A DNA stretch of 64,000 bases from Takakia lepidozioides (GCA_030704615.1 CM060733.1:3224001-3288000), one strand, 5' to 3'. Shown: positions 1 through 11,900, counted from the stretch's first letter. Notes: a model not told the origin generated them from the letters alone. Numbers and translations are program-made.

Positions 1-704
1 TCCCCCTCAAGTCATAGTTACTCGCTTTGATGCGCGCGCCTGACTCCCAACCTGGCCGTCGGGCCAACTTGGAGCTTCGGCTGCTCACCGGGGCATAACG
101 GTCCCCCTTTGTTCTCCCAAAGAACCCTCCACCGATTTGGAACCAGCGGGAATTCCCTTTGGTAGTTGGCAGTCCGGAACAACTCCCCACTCTTTGGTCG
201 CTTTCCGGCTCGCTCGCTTACTCACTAGTTTTTGGTCACCAACGGGCTTGCACCGTTCTCGGGGTTACTACTCCCTATATATACTTCTGTAGCTATCCGC
301 GGGGGTTTCACAACTAGCCATGCCATTTTATGGCGAACCACCACAAAAACCCTCGACTCCCGGTGATGAGTCGCGGTGAGTCTTGGCCCACTCACAACGG
401 CCCCTATGGCCGTGATGAGTCCCAAGACTCCCCACGACTCCCACCACGAGGTCTCCGCCCCCATGGTGAGTCCTATGCCACCCCCACTAAGTCTCGCTAA
501 GCTACCACCACCCCTTGTGGAGCCACCCCCACCGCAACCCGGTGTGCGGGGCTCCACCTAGTGAGCGCCTCCGCCTCCTTGAGTGCCTTGGGCACTCAAG
601 GGTGCTTCAGCCCCCCCCATACCTATCGCTGCCGCTGCCCCCACCACAGGGGAAGCCCCTCATGTGTCCCGACCCCCTGCCCTCAAGGCAAAGGGCCGCG
701 ACAC
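1..704 (-). repeat. 3' LTR of the chromovirus (about 25 bp cut off by the window edge)
   Basis: Position 1 aligns with 4712 of the other LTR and similarity stops at 704, just after CGCGACA. About 25 bp of the outer end lie before the window. The next bases (705 onward) read as a purine-rich tract on the minus strand, fitting a polypurine tract. The two LTRs differ at scattered positions, for example around 30-60, so the insertion is not brand new. Confidence 0.93.
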
Positions 705-1610
705 ACACCCCTACCAACAGGGAGTCGATGTCCTCATCGACTTGTCCATTTTGTAGAAACGAACATCCAAGTTGTGGCGTCCCACATCAAGGAGTTTGTT
801 TCCGTACCATGGCATCCCATGGCAAAGAACCAAACCCCACACTTGACTCTACTCTCCACTAGCTAGTTCGGCCGACTTCCTCCAAGTCCCGGCTAGGGGT
901 GGAGCCTCTCAAGCTCCTCCCAGTGCACTCTTCTTGGCCTTCTTCAAGGTCAAGGAACGATCCTCCCCGAGGATCGAATCGTCTTACTGCAACAACATTG
1001 CTTGCGATCGCTCCTGATGCCGCTTTTGGCATCACTTTGCACAAGGGTTCACCTCGAACCCCCTTTGACTAGGAAGATAACCTTGAACCAACCGTGCGCC
1101 CCAATCACTACAATTGGGTCCGTCTTGGAATGCTGGCCTGAGGTACGGGAACACGTCGAAGCCGCACTACGACTTCGTCCCGAGGCTACACGATTATAGT
1201 ACGTGAACGGAAGCATGTAGCTTCCGCGTTAGCCCGCACTACAAGGCAACCACCTCGGTAGCGCAGTTATAGTACGCGCACGCGCCAGGTGCGCACTAGC
1301 ACGTGAACTCCCAAAGAAGGCGCATGTTTCCTTGCCCCTTGGATGGGAGTCACCCGATTTCGGCACTGCGCAAACACACGATTAACCCAATTTATCTCTC
1401 CCACTTTTGTAAGCTAGCATGCATTTTCACACACTAGCCAACCACACCATGCATCACCATTCCAAACAAAATATGACACACAACATTTGGAACCCATTTC
1501 CTTTATAACAAATTTTTGTACAATACAAGTTTTTGCAATTGGATTCATGAGCTAGCTAACCCGGGCTAAGCATGCATTTCCTCCCCCACGCTCCAAGGTT
1601 GATGTCCCCA

Positions 1611-2009
1611 TCAACGCTTCTTCCCATTTTGAGGTCGCCCTTCGAAAACTGCAACCGCCTCGGATGCGTTTCCCATTTCTGAGGCACGCACCCAAGATGC
1701 CTCCACATGATGATAGCCCTTCCATTTGACGAGATACTCCGTTTCTCGGTTCTTGAACCTCCTCGACTTAAGTACTGCCTCCACCTCGTACTCAGGTTCA
1801 TTTTCATGATCCAACAGCACAGGTGACGGACGCAACGCTTGATGCCGATTCGGACGCGCTTCATCTTTGAAGTAAGGCTTCAAAAGGGAGACGTGAAATA
1901 CTGGATGCACCTTGCTGTTTGCCGGCAGCTCCAATTCATACACATCCTCATTCATAACCTTCCGGATGCGAAAGGGTCCCGCATACGGAGGTACGAACTT
2001 TGGACTCAC
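1611..2009 (-). pseudogene. GPY/F module and chromodomain of the chromovirus integrase
   Basis: The segment starts PKFVPPYAGPFRI (GPY/F-type module), continues with HPVFHVSLLKPY, and ends in a chromodomain (residues about 78-120: YEVEAVLKSRR, YLVKWKGY, ASWV). Chromodomains of this kind guide integration to marked chromatin in chromoviruses. It lies in a different frame from the integrase core, so a frameshift separates the two. Confidence 0.9.
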
Positions 2010-3078
2010 TTCCGGAGGTAGTATTCTTGATGTTCAACCAGACCTCCATGCCTGCCTCAAACTTCACTTCCCTCCGCTTCCGATTTGCCTGCCTTTCATA
2101 CCGTTTCCTAGCTTTGGCAATGTTGTACTTTGCGAGCTTCAACAAACGCTCCTGTTCTTCTAGTACTGCCGCTACTGCCGGTTCCTCAACGTCCTGGGCG
2201 GCCCAACTTGTCGGCACCAGAGGTGCTTTTCCATAGACCAATACGAAAGGGGAAACTCCCGTTGCGGAGTGTTCTGTGTTATTATAACAGAACTCTACCG
2301 CGTCTAAGTGTTCCACCCAGTCTGATTGGTCTGCCGACACGTAATTCCACAAGATCTGCTTCACTACGGAATTCACTCTTTCCGTTTGGCCGTCGGTCGT
2401 AGGTCGGAAGGCGGTGCTCATCTTCAGCCTCGTCCCCATCTTCTTCCAAAGTGTCCTCCAAAATTTACTCGTAAACTCGCGGTCCGAGACAATATCCTTC
2501 GGGACTCCATGATGCTTTAAGACGTTGGCGAAGTAAAGTCGCCCTGTCTCCTGCGCCGTTGCCGTCTCCTTGGTGGGGATGAAATGGCCCATTTTACTGA
2601 ACCTATCCACCACCACCATGATTGCATCGAATCTTTTTGACAGCGACATAGCAGTCATGAAATCCATCGAGACGCTTTCCCAAGTCCCCTCTGGAATCGG
2701 CAAGGGCTGTAACAACCCCGCTTGCTTTTTGTACTCGCTCCAGTTTTGTTGGCATGTCGTGCATGTCTTGACATACTCCTCTGCCTCCTCCCTGAGTTTG
2801 GGCCAGAAATACTCTTTCTTCAAGAGTGTCGCGGTGCGCTTGGCTCTGCCGTGGCCCGCAAGCGGGCCATCATGGCATTCTCTCAAGAGACTATCTCTGA
2901 TCCCTCCCTTCGGCACGTAGAGGCGCTTTTGCTTATACCGGAGCAGTCCATTTTGCAAATGGAACTGCGATTTAACCCCCATCCTCAAGTCTTGCATCAC
3001 GGACTTCGCCAGCTCATCCTTCCGGCAAGCCTTCCAGATCTTTCTTTGGAGCGCCGTCTCGCCCTTGTACACCAACAA
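1948..3078 (-). pseudogene. Integrase of the chromovirus
   Basis: The frame contains the HHCC zinc-binding domain (H...H, then CTTCQQ) and the rve core with its acidic residues (MDFMTAM, IVSDREF, and the E in DGQTERVN). A GPY/F-like region follows in the overlapping frame. It integrates the cDNA. The frame is lost around 2010-1948, where the chromodomain-bearing tail moves to another frame. Upstream it is in frame with RNase H but cut off by one TGA. Confidence 0.92.
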
Positions 3079-3090
3079 GAGCTGCTGCTT

Positions 3091-4083
3091 TCAACTTAAA
3101 GCATTGGCTACCACGTTGTCTCGTCCTGGTTTGTACTGGATATCCACGTCGAACACTGCCAAAGTATCTTGCCACCTAAGTTGTTTTGGGGACAACTTGG
3201 GCTGCGTGGCAAAATACTTCACCGTGACATTGTCCGTGAACACCTTCACTGGGTTAGAACCAACATAGTGGCACCAAAGCTCAAGACAGTGCACCACCGC
3301 CTTCATCTCTTTCTCGTGCGTCGGCCACCGTCGCTCCACTTCATTCAGTTTCTTACTTTCGTAAGCCACTGGACGTCCATCTTGCATCAGTACACCCCCA
3401 ATCGCGAAGTCCGTCGCATCTGTATGTATCTCGAACGGACGATCGAACTCCGGGATTTTCAAGACTGGAGCTTCCGCCATCCGCTGCTTCAATTCAGCAA
3501 AAGCTTGGCCACAAAATGTGTTCCATACCCAGACTTTGGATTTACACAGAAGGTCCGACAGCGGCCCCGCGATCTTGGCGAAATTTCTCACATACTTCCG
3601 GTAATAGGAGGCGAGTCCTAGGAAGGATCGCACTCCCGGGACCGAAGTCGGAGGCTCCCAGTCCAAGATCGCCCTCACCTTTCTGTCATCCATTTTGATC
3701 CCATCCTGTGTAATCACATGCCCCAAGAACTCCACTTTCGTGACCTCGAATTCGCACTTTGAAGCTTTGGCGTACAGCTTCCCTTCCCGCAACTTTTGGA
3801 ACACCCTTTTGAGGTGCTCTAGGTGCTCCTCCTTTGTTTTCGAGTACACCAAGATGTCGTCGATGTACACGATCACAAAGTCATCCAACCACTCCTGAAA
3901 AAGGTTGTTCATCAGCGTGCTAAAGGTTGCAGGTGCATTGGTGAGCCCAAAAGGCATCACCAAGAACTCATATGAACCATACCTTGTCCTGCACGGGGTC
4001 TTCTCCTCATCTCCTTCCGCCACCCGAATTTGATGATAGCCGGAGCGTAAGTCGATCCAGCTGAAATACTTCGCTCCTGCCAA
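3091..4083 (-). pseudogene. Reverse transcriptase-RNase H of the chromovirus (N-terminally deleted)
   Basis: The frame opens inside the palm ([13 protein letters not shown]) and includes the catalytic YIDD box ([13 protein letters not shown]), the conserved FLG/SYYR motifs, and an RNase H domain ([12 protein letters not shown], then VFTDN). It ends at VVANALS followed by TGA; the same frame continues directly into integrase, so a single nonsense codon splits the polyprotein. Fingers and protease are missing from the N-terminal side. Enzymes of this type copy the element RNA into DNA in virus-like particles. Confidence 0.93.
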
Positions 4084-4087
4084 CCGG

Positions 4088-4631
4088 TCATGACTCTTGA
4101 TGCCTCAAGTGCAAATCAAGCGTCCGCTTATGTGCGACCTGTTCGGGGCGTTTTTGCCACCATTGTTGAGCATAGCCCCTCAAATAGGTGGGAGCCACTT
4201 CCACCCGATCCTCGTCACTCAACTTGGCCGCCCGGAAGTACTGCTCTAGCTCCAGGAGCCAGGTGTTGAGTGCCTTCCGATTTTGGATGCCCTCGAAGGT
4301 GCCGGGTTCCTTAGGCTTCACCTTAAACTTTGCCTTAGTGGAAGTGACATTAGTCGCCTTCAACACGTCTTTCAACGTCCCGCCAAACTGTGCCAACAAC
4401 CCTTCCCAAAAGGCTGCCGGCATAGGAGGCATCTGTTGGTTTGTCGGAGCTCTCAAGGATTCCTCGGGCTCCGACTCCTTGGATTCCTCCCGCTCTTGAG
4501 CGGCCTCGTTTTCGGAAAACATGCATCGCTTCCTCAAACGGCCGCCTCGGTGACACGTCTTCCCCATCGGGCTCACCAGGATCATCATCTTTTGGGCCGT
4601 TCCGCTTTCGCTTCGGCTTGCCCGACCCCAT
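4088..4631 (-). pseudogene. Gag remnant of the chromovirus
   Basis: The likely start is the ATG at 4631, which opens a basic stretch beginning MGSGKPKRKRN. The reading then shifts frame near 4525. The second frame runs through an acidic linker into the retrotransposon gag core (TWLLELEQYFRAAKLSDEDR, then AQQWWQ). Such gag proteins coat the RNA in virus-like particles. The CCHC zinc knuckle expected after this core is absent because of the deletion that joins gag to RT near 4085. The ORF could also be read from 4696, but that start lies in the LTR. Confidence 0.8.
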
Positions 4632-4670
4632 GATGAGGCCAATCCCAAGGACGATCGCGTACTGAACTCT

Positions 4671-4684
4671 AAGCTCTGATACCA
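4671..4684 (-). other. Primer binding site (initiator tRNA-Met)
   Basis: On the minus strand the 14 bases read TGGTATCAGAGCTT, the classical plant PBS matching the 3' end of initiator tRNA-Met. It lies two bases inside the 5' LTR end and fixes the element's orientation. Confidence 0.95.
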
Positions 4685-4686
4685 AG

Positions 4687-5415
4687 TGTCGCGCACCTCA
4701 CTTCGGTAAGCTCCCCCTCAAGTCATAGTTACTCGCTTTGATACGCACGCTTGACTCCCAACCTGGCCGCCGAGCCAACTTGGAGCTTCGGCTGCTCACC
4801 GGGGCATAACGGTCCCCCTTTGTTCTCCCAAAGAACCCTCCACCGATTTGGAACCAGCGGGAATTCCCTTTGGTAGTTGGCAGTCCGGAACAACTCCCCA
4901 CTCTTGGGTCGCTTTCCGGCTTGCTCGCTTACTCACTAGTTTTTGGTCACCAACGGGCTTGCACCATTCTCGGGGTTACTACTCCCTATATATACTTCTG
5001 TAGCTGTCCGCGGGGGTTTCATAACCAGCCATGCCATTTTATGGCGAACCACCACGAAAACCCTCGACTCCCGGTGATGAGTCGCGGTGAGTCTTGGCCC
5101 ACTCACCACGGCCCCTATGGACCGTGATGAGTCCCAAGACTCCCCACGACTCCCACCACGAGGTCTCCGCCCCCATGGTGAGTCCTATGCCACCCCCACT
5201 AAGTCCCGCTAAGCTACCACCACCCCTTGTGGAGCCACCCCCACCGCAACCCGGTGTGCGGGGCTCCACCTAGTGAGCGCCTCCGCCTCCTTGAGTGCCT
5301 TGGGCACTCAAGGGTGCTTCAGCCCCCCCCATACCTATCGCTGCCGCTGCCCCAACCACAGGGGCAGCCCCTCATGTGTCCCGACCCCCTGCCCTCAAGG
5401 CAAAGGGCCGCGACA
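4687..5415 (-). repeat. 5' LTR of the chromovirus, 729 bp
   Basis: The LTR begins TGTCGCG and ends CGCGACA, a perfect 7-bp terminal inverted repeat of the TG...CA type. Its minus-strand 3' end is two bases from the primer binding site. Beyond 5415 the sequence changes at once to the RNase H coding region of the host element. Confidence 0.95.
4987..4994 (-). promoter_or_regulatory. TATA box in the 5' LTR
   Basis: TATATATA is followed on the minus strand by GGGAG inside the LTR, and the same motif is kept in the other LTR near 276. Its place within the LTR fits the retrotransposon promoter. The transcription start itself cannot be seen. Confidence 0.5.
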
Positions 5416-5640
5416 TCACCCTTGTCACGGATCACCAGCCACTGAAGTGGTTGATGGAGTCAGACAACTTATGGGGAAGCTTGCACGGTGTGCACTCATA
5501 CTCTTGGAGTATGACTTTCAGGTTGTGCATCAACCGGGTTTGGTCAATCAACATGCGGATGGATTGAATCGCAATCTATGCACGAGCCAGCAGGATGACA
5601 CTGGAACTCGATGGCATGGTGAGACGGACGAGGAGATGGT
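5416..5640 (+). pseudogene. RNase H remnant of the second Ty3/gypsy element
   Basis: The reading ITLVTDHQPLKWLMES is the typical gypsy RNase H block. After a frameshift near 5470-5480 it goes on with LILLEYDFQVVHQPG and QHADGLNR, the RNase H/connection end. The left boundary is the insertion point of the chromovirus. Confidence 0.85.
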
Positions 5641-5830
5641 GCCGGGATGACATGCATCTGTCTTTTTGTGTATCTTGGCATCGGGAGGTCAGGTTGGACC
5701 TATAACAGGGATGACTGTGTTGGACTACCTTCGCATGGGAGACACGACAGCCATTGTGACTGTCAAGGAGAGGGATCGGATCCTATAACGAGCCAAGAGG
5801 TTCAAGTGGGAGGAGATACACCTGCTTCGA

Positions 5831-6868
5831 GTGTGGGAGAATGGTCGGGTGAGGATCGTGCCTCACCCAACACAACGTGCACGGTTAGTGCGGCATGCCC
5901 ATGAGGAGTTGGGGCATTTTGGAGTGCGATGCACTCACAGTTTACTTCAGGGGCAGTATTGGTGGCGTGGTATGCATACAAAGGTGCAACAGTTCGTGGC
6001 TAGGTGCATGGTGTGTTACAAGGTGCGTGCTTCATTCAACGCCCATACACCACAGTTGCATCCTTTACCAATCATGGGGTTGGGCTATAGGTGGAGTCTT
6101 GACTTCGCAGGACCGTTGCCACTGACTATGTGCCATCACAGATATGTGTTGGTGATGGTGTAGCACTTCTCCAAGTGGATTGAGTTGGTTTCATTGCCTG
6201 ACAAGACTAGTGAGAGGGCTGCGTATGCATTCTTGGATCGTGTGCTTAGCCAATTCGGTGCTCCAGCTGATGTACTCATGGACCAAGGGAGAGAGTTCTT
6301 GGGGGAGATTCAGGCTTTGTGTGATAAAGCCTTGATAGATCACCGCACCACTTCTCGGGATCATCCTGAGGCCGATGGCTTGGCAGAGAGAGTTGTTCAG
6401 ACGGTGAAGAGGGGTTTGCGCAAGTATGCATTGCAGAAGTGACACCTAGGAGATTGGGATCTTCAGGTACCTTGGTTAGCCATGGGCTATCGGTTCAGCA
6501 AGCAAGCATCACTTGCCTCCTTCTCACCGTATTTTCTTCTCTTTGGCCGAGAGCCGGATTTGCCTGCAGCCATTCGTAGGGACACTGCTCAAGTCCTTAA
6601 CCTTGACGATCCGAACGTGTGGATACGTGCATGTAATCAGCGTGCAGAGTTGTTTAATAAAGTCATGCCCATGGCTTTTGAGAACCTTGCCATTGCACAG
6701 CACCGTGATACGTTGAGGTATGCCACTATACGTGGTGGAGGATATCGTCCTGGGGTTCGGAGGTTTAGCCCTGGTGACTATGTTTATTTGCAGCAGACTG
6801 CTCCTACGACCCTGGATGTTATTGCAGGGCGTGTTATTCTGAGGGTTCGAGAGGTGTTGCCCTCCTGA
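5831..6868 (+). pseudogene. Integrase remnant of the second Ty3/gypsy element
   Basis: The HHCC finger is visible (RHAHEELGHFG, then VARCMVC), followed by the catalytic core: SLDFAGPLP, DVLMDQGREF and the E in GLAERVVQ. In-frame stops interrupt it at 6161-6163 and 6440-6442. The part after 6445 (YFLLFGREPDLP, PGDYVYL) is the C-terminal integrase region. It is a dead copy of an enzyme that inserts element cDNA. Confidence 0.88.
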
Positions 6869-7134
6869 TCTTGGAGGGTCGGGATGACATGACTTGGAAG
6901 GACCATGTGCGTAATTGTGCGCCGTGTCACCTTCCCAATGTCGATGGCAGAGTTGACCCAAACTTGGCAGTGGTACCTGCAGGTTTGAGGTTCATGCTCT
7001 GTGGGTCTGCCAAAAGGGCAGCCACCATGCTGGTGTGTGATCGATGCTCAAGAGGTTGGCATATGAGATGCTTGACACCACCTCTTGAGAGGGTTCCTAA
7101 TGGAGATTGGTTATATCCACACTGCTTGGGATAG
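6868..7134 (+). pseudogene. PHD-like zinc finger at the integrase C-terminus
   Basis: After a frameshift at about 6868 the polyprotein continues with EGRDDMTWKDHVRNCAPC and ends in a PHD-like module: LVCDRCSRGWHMRC, a spacer, then GDWLYPHC. The C-x2-C, H-x2-C and W-x-x-x-x-C spacing fits a PHD finger that has lost some ligands; the first pair is reduced to one Cys, and a Tyr stands where a Cys is expected in the last. PHD fingers read histone H3 tails. The module sits where chromoviruses carry a chromodomain, so a targeting role is a reasonable guess. Confidence 0.65.
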
Positions 7135-7394
7135 TGGCAGTGGACATGACTAGAGGCAGCTAACAAGACATGGGAGGCCAAGCTCATAGGAGTCAATACA
7201 CGAGATCCCAGGCTCAAGTTCACAGGTTGCAAGATGGCGACTAACGATGAGACAACTCTTATACCCGGCCTCTTGATCTATCGAGTTTGAGTGTAGTAGG
7301 GACAGTGGTGGAGGACTTAGTGAGGCTATGGTCACTATCACATCTTGTGGCTACCTGGACTTAGAGGGACCTAAGCACCAGCTAGGGGGGCGAT

Positions 7395-7864
7395 TGTGTG
7401 GACTAGTGACTGCCATAGTGGGCAGCATAGTGGCAGCCTAGTGACTGACTAGTTGTAGCCTAGTGGTTGGACTAGTGGTGGACTAGTGGTATACTAGTGT
7501 GTGGTGTGCACACGTGTTGTGTGGTTTTGGACATCGATGTAGTTGTGTAGCGATGTGTATGCGCACGACAGACCGAATTCCACCACCCTCACTGCCACGG
7601 CAGTGAGGCTTAAATAGTATTAGGTCATAATCTAATCCTAGTGCCACATGACACTTACATATAGGTCCACCAGATGCCCTTCCAGCATAGCCATAGAAAG
7701 AAGCCAGATCACCCAGTCCCATCCTAATCTAATCCTAAACTAGTTGTTAGAATAAGACAGCCCCTAATAAAGCCATCAGCTGTTGCCAGCTCATCCTCAT
7801 GCACAAGGTGTAAGTTCATCCAGACTTCATCCTGGCTCCATCCATCCCTTAAATCATTCATACA
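7395..7864 (+). repeat. Probable 3' LTR of the second Ty3/gypsy element
   Basis: A G-rich polypurine tract ends at about 7394 and is followed by TGTGTGGACTAG, a plausible LTR start, rich in repeated CTAGTG motifs. An AATAAA lies at about 7764 and a possible ...TACA end at 7864. Only one LTR is in the window, so the right border is a guess. Confidence 0.5.
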
Positions 7865-8905
7865 ATGTGGGATAAAGGATATTTTTTAAATTTAGGCAAC
7901 ATTCTAGGTGCCTGCGGTGCAGTCTACACTGTGGTAGTAGGCGGTGGCATTTTGGGATGGAAATACAAATAGAACAGATAAAGAGAAAAAATAATAACAA
8001 AAAGTATGTTTCTGCCAAGAAGTTCAATATTTGGGGCCTAGACACTTACAGGGCATATCGCTAATAAACTGATTTTAGGCTTCGAAATTTGAAGGCCTTA
8101 TATATGTTTTTTAGGTATTTCTTATTCCTCTACGGAACCAGGCCAGCGAGACAGACAGGGGATTTGAACCCAAGACCTATATGTCGATGCACGTGTGACG
8201 TGATTCATATTATCTCGGAAATACAAATGCAGAAATAAACATAATTCAGATCGTAGTGGTTTTGGGCTCGAATCCTGCTACGTTGTCATACGTGGTGTAG
8301 TTGTGGGCAGTCTGGGGATGGTGCCTTCATGGCTTTACGAAAGCGGGGTTAATTTTCTTAAAGGTAAAAGAGATTAATGTGGCTTCATCCTTTCCCTGTT
8401 TTCATCCTCGTTTTCATCCACTGTTCAAATGGCATCCATATTGCTTCCACCCGCCGTTTACTAAAGAATACCGTCATTGGAAACTGAAGCCTTCTCTTAC
8501 CGACAAAAGAAATCCGTTTACTAGTGGGAACCACGATCGATCTACTTTCCTGTTGTCTGCAGTGTCCGTGGGGGTTTGGGGCTTATCGCCGCCAAGGAGA
8601 TGTAAGTAGATGATGCATTCCAGCTTTCTTCTCTGATCGTAGGCTGGTATGTAGTTCGATTGTAAACCCTTGCCATCCAACTAATTCTCAAAAGACTAGT
8701 TGGTGCGGTTGTTTTTTTTTAAAGATTTAGATCCAGGTTGATAGTTGATTCAAATTGCTTATCTTTGTCTGTTTGTTTGTCACTGACCCTGCGACTGAGT
8801 TCTGTTTTGGTTGGGCTGTGCGGGTTCCGAATTGGGCATCGGTTGGTTGCTTTCTCCAGGTTTTGTTGGTAGTGGAGATCTCTTTCTGCCTAAATTCTCA
8901 TTGTC
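7865..8905. other. Upstream region of the bystin gene
   Basis: I see no protein-coding exon here. A B-box-like GGTTCAAATCC (minus strand, near 8165) and GGGCTCGAATCC (plus, near 8265) hint at decayed tRNA-derived repeats. The sequence GGAGATGTAAGTAG near 8597-8610 could be the donor of a 5'-UTR intron of the bystin gene; this is inference. Confidence 0.4.
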
Positions 8906-11900
8906 ATGGCGGACAAAGGGACCAAGTTCAAGCCAAGGGCTCCAATGCAGCCAAAGAAGAAACGGAAAGATGCAGTGGCCGTCGACAAGCATGAGCTCAG
9001 CCTCGCACAGCAGATGGAGGAGAAGCATGAGGCTATTCCCAAACACCGAGCTTCCAAAGCTCGCAAGCGCCAGCAACCAGAGGAGGTATTGTCAAGGACG
9101 CGGTTTATAACACTACTAGTTTCTTGGATTTACATAGCATGTATGGGCCAGCCTTAATCTCTGGCCAGTGTTTAGGTGGTGAAGATAATGGTATCTGTTG
9201 CTGCACACGGGGCATGTGTGTTACCCACAGAGAGGTTCGGAAGTACTTATTTGGCTGGGCTGAATCAGGCCATTTCTTTCTGTTGCTGCAAGGATGATTT
9301 GGTGTTCAACCATGCTTCAAAGTTTGCATCTTGTCTCACAGCATAAGCAAGCAGGAAAATATAATGGGAGCTCTCTTTTGAGAGCTCTGGTTGTTCAGGG
9401 GTTTAGGGTTTAGTGCAATAGTGGCCTGTAGGATGGAGCACCTTGAGCTTTCAGACTACTTGGAAGTGATTTAAATGAGACTTCTACAGTTTTTGGATTT
9501 ATATTGAGTGGTCCATTCTTAATTGGGTGGTGCAGTATGTGACCCCTGAGATGAGCAGCAAAATTTTGGCAGAGGCCCGACAGCAACAATTGGAAGTCGA
9601 TAATGAGAGGTGGGTATATCCTCTAGTGCAGTTTTTCCCCAGATCAGATTCTTACAAGCACAGGAGAATTGATAAGTATTTCTCAGTAACTTAAATACTA
9701 GGCTGTGGCTTCTGGGCAGGAGACTACTTCAGGCTTCCTCTTGGACACCCTTACCACACTCACTAGGCAGACATGTCTTGTCTCTTTGACCCCAGTTTTG
9801 AGGTAGGTTGGTTATGTTAATCACTCAAGGTCAGTTATTATCAACAAAGTGCTAATTGACAATCATAGCAGCAGCTTTAAGAGGTGGTTTCTGGCATCTT
9901 GAAGTGGTGATGACTACAACGGCAATCGGACTTATGCTGTTTACAAAAACAATTGCCCAGATTACTTGTATCTTGTGTCGTAAGTATAGGTCATGGCTGG
10001 ATGCAGGGATGAAGAGACAGGTGTAGCTGCTACACGCCGTGCATTCTCTGTTGTTGCTAGCGATCAAAGACTGGATACTGACAGTGACAATGAGGATGAG
10101 GATGGCTTCTCTGACACGGAGGAGCACCATGATGTATTTGAAGTGAGTTGTGTGACACAATTGCTAGGCACGAGTCCATAGGGTCTTGCTATCAGTAGGT
10201 CCTAGAGTAATTGGTTCTATACCTCAATAACTGAGGCGGACCCTCTTTCTGACACTGTGCAATTAGTATGGCTGCACTAACCATTGGTTACTGTCATGGA
10301 TGGAGTAGGAGTTGACAGAAGAGGATGAGAGGATAATGTCCTTATTCATGGCATCAGATGCTGCCCCACAGCGCACCCTGACTGACATTATAATGGAGCG
10401 GATCCGTGAGAAAGATGTGGGTGCTGACAGTGTGGTTGAGATGAAAGGTGGGGCTGTACCTTCTTTGACTCACTGTTTGAGGATGGGAGGAAAGAATCAA
10501 TGTATTGGACCAAAGTTCAGAGTATTTCTCTTTCTACTTTCAAATCTCAATTCTTCTTTTCCCTGTCTGGGAGGGCCAAGAAAGAATGATAGAGTTATGG
10601 AACAGTGTCTCTATTTAATTATCTGTGCAAACAGTGATGGCACACTCAAGTGGGATAATGGTTAATTTGCAGATGGAGAGCGGGCCATCCCAGGAGTGGA
10701 TGCCAAGGTCATAGAAGTCTATCAAGGGTACATATTTTAAGACTCTCTATCTCTCTCATGTCCCTGTGGAAGTTGCGAAGTTCTCTTCTTTTTGACCCTG
10801 TCTCCATGTATGAATCATAGACGTCCTTCATTCTTTCTCTCTTGTATATATTCAGCAGTGTCTCCCACGTCTCCAGAATTTCAGTATACTCTCACATGTG
10901 TTTGTATGAGATGTTTAAATGGGCTCTGGGGTGTCCTAAATCCAGGTTTGGAAATGTGCAGAGTGGGAAAGCTGTTAAGCAGATATAGGTCAGGAAAATT
11001 GCCAAAAGCTTTCAAGATCATTCCATCTCTATCCAACTGGGAGGAGGTTTTATATCTGACAGAGCCTGAGAAATGGTCACCCAATGCTATGTATCAGGCC
11101 ACTCGCATATTTGCTTCCAATTTAAATGCTCGCATGGCCCAGAGATTCTACAGTCTGGTGCTATTGCCACGAGTGCGTGAGGATATTATTGAACATAAGC
11201 GCCTCCATTTTGCACTATATCAGGCACTGAAAAAGGCAGTTTACAAGCCCTCAGCATTCTACAAGGGTCTTTTGCTGCCTCTGTGCCAGGTGATGGTCAC
11301 AGATTCCTACTTTCATGCTGACCTTTGTATAACTCTGTCGCGGTTCGCGTGTTTTCCATAACCCAGTCATTCTTGCTACTCTTTCAACTCCCAAGCAGCT
11401 ATCAAGATAGTGACACTGATGGGTTAGCAGGCATTTCTCATCGTATCTCTTATGGATTGTGTTTGCTTGTTCTCAGTCTCGGACATGTAACCTGCGGGAG
11501 GCTGTAATTGTTGGAAGCGTGCTTCAAAAGGTCTCCATCCCCGTGTTGCACTCCAGGTACAGTCAATGGGGCATATTCTTGTCACTTTTGCTTGTAATAT
11601 GCAATGCTCATCACAATTCACTCCTTTTTCTTTGTCCTCATTCGCATGCTTGACTGCTGCTGATACTGCGTCGGCATGTGGTTATCAGTGTTGCGCTTCT
11701 GAAGATTGCTGAGATGGAGTACTGCGGCACAAACAGGTGTGTGGTTGTGGCGTCTTCCAATAGGATGACCTCATATCTGCCCATGTCATGCACTCCCTGC
11801 AATTCATCCCAATACTAACATATTGTTCATCCTCAGATTTTCTTTTGCAGCCTTCTCAATATTACCTACTAGCTTTTTTCTGCAGATTTGGGTTTGTACT

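Larger units (their letters stand above)
1..5415 (-). mobile_element. Ty3/gypsy chromovirus LTR retrotransposon, internally deleted
   Basis: Two LTR copies (1-704 and 4687-5415) flank about 4 kb of internal sequence read on the minus strand. A primer binding site complementary to initiator tRNA-Met lies at 4671-4684. From 5' to 3' on the minus strand come gag, RT-RNase H, integrase and a chromodomain, the order of plant chromoviruses. The zinc knuckle, protease and N-terminal part of RT are missing between gag (to 4088) and RT (from 4083), so this copy is internally deleted. Gag and the integrase/chromodomain are frameshifted, and one in-frame TGA separates RNase H from integrase, so the copy cannot move by itself. 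It has inserted into the RNase H region of another Ty3/gypsy element. The outer end of the left LTR lies just outside the window, so the target duplication cannot be checked. Confidence 0.95.
5416..7864 (+). mobile_element. Second Ty3/gypsy retrotransposon (3' part), interrupted by the chromovirus
   Basis: The sequence resumes inside RNase H right after the inserted chromovirus LTR. It runs on the plus strand through integrase, an unusual PHD-like tail, a polypurine tract near 7381-7390 (GCTAGGGGGG) and what looks like a 3' LTR. Its 5' half lies to the left of the window, beyond the nested insertion. Stops and frameshifts in every coding part show that it is dead. Both the integrase sequence and the lack of a chromodomain mark it as a different lineage from the inserted element. 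Confidence 0.85.

Noticed and set aside
225-557. Pro/Gly-rich open frames on both strands of the LTR (also at 5039-5269)
   Set aside because: They occur identically in both LTR copies and overlap the LTR promoter; they are composition effects, not genes.
10941-10961. Acceptor TCCAG at 10945 for bystin exon 6
   Set aside because: It gives an in-frame stop; the acceptor TGCAG at 10961 keeps the frame and the conserved sequence.
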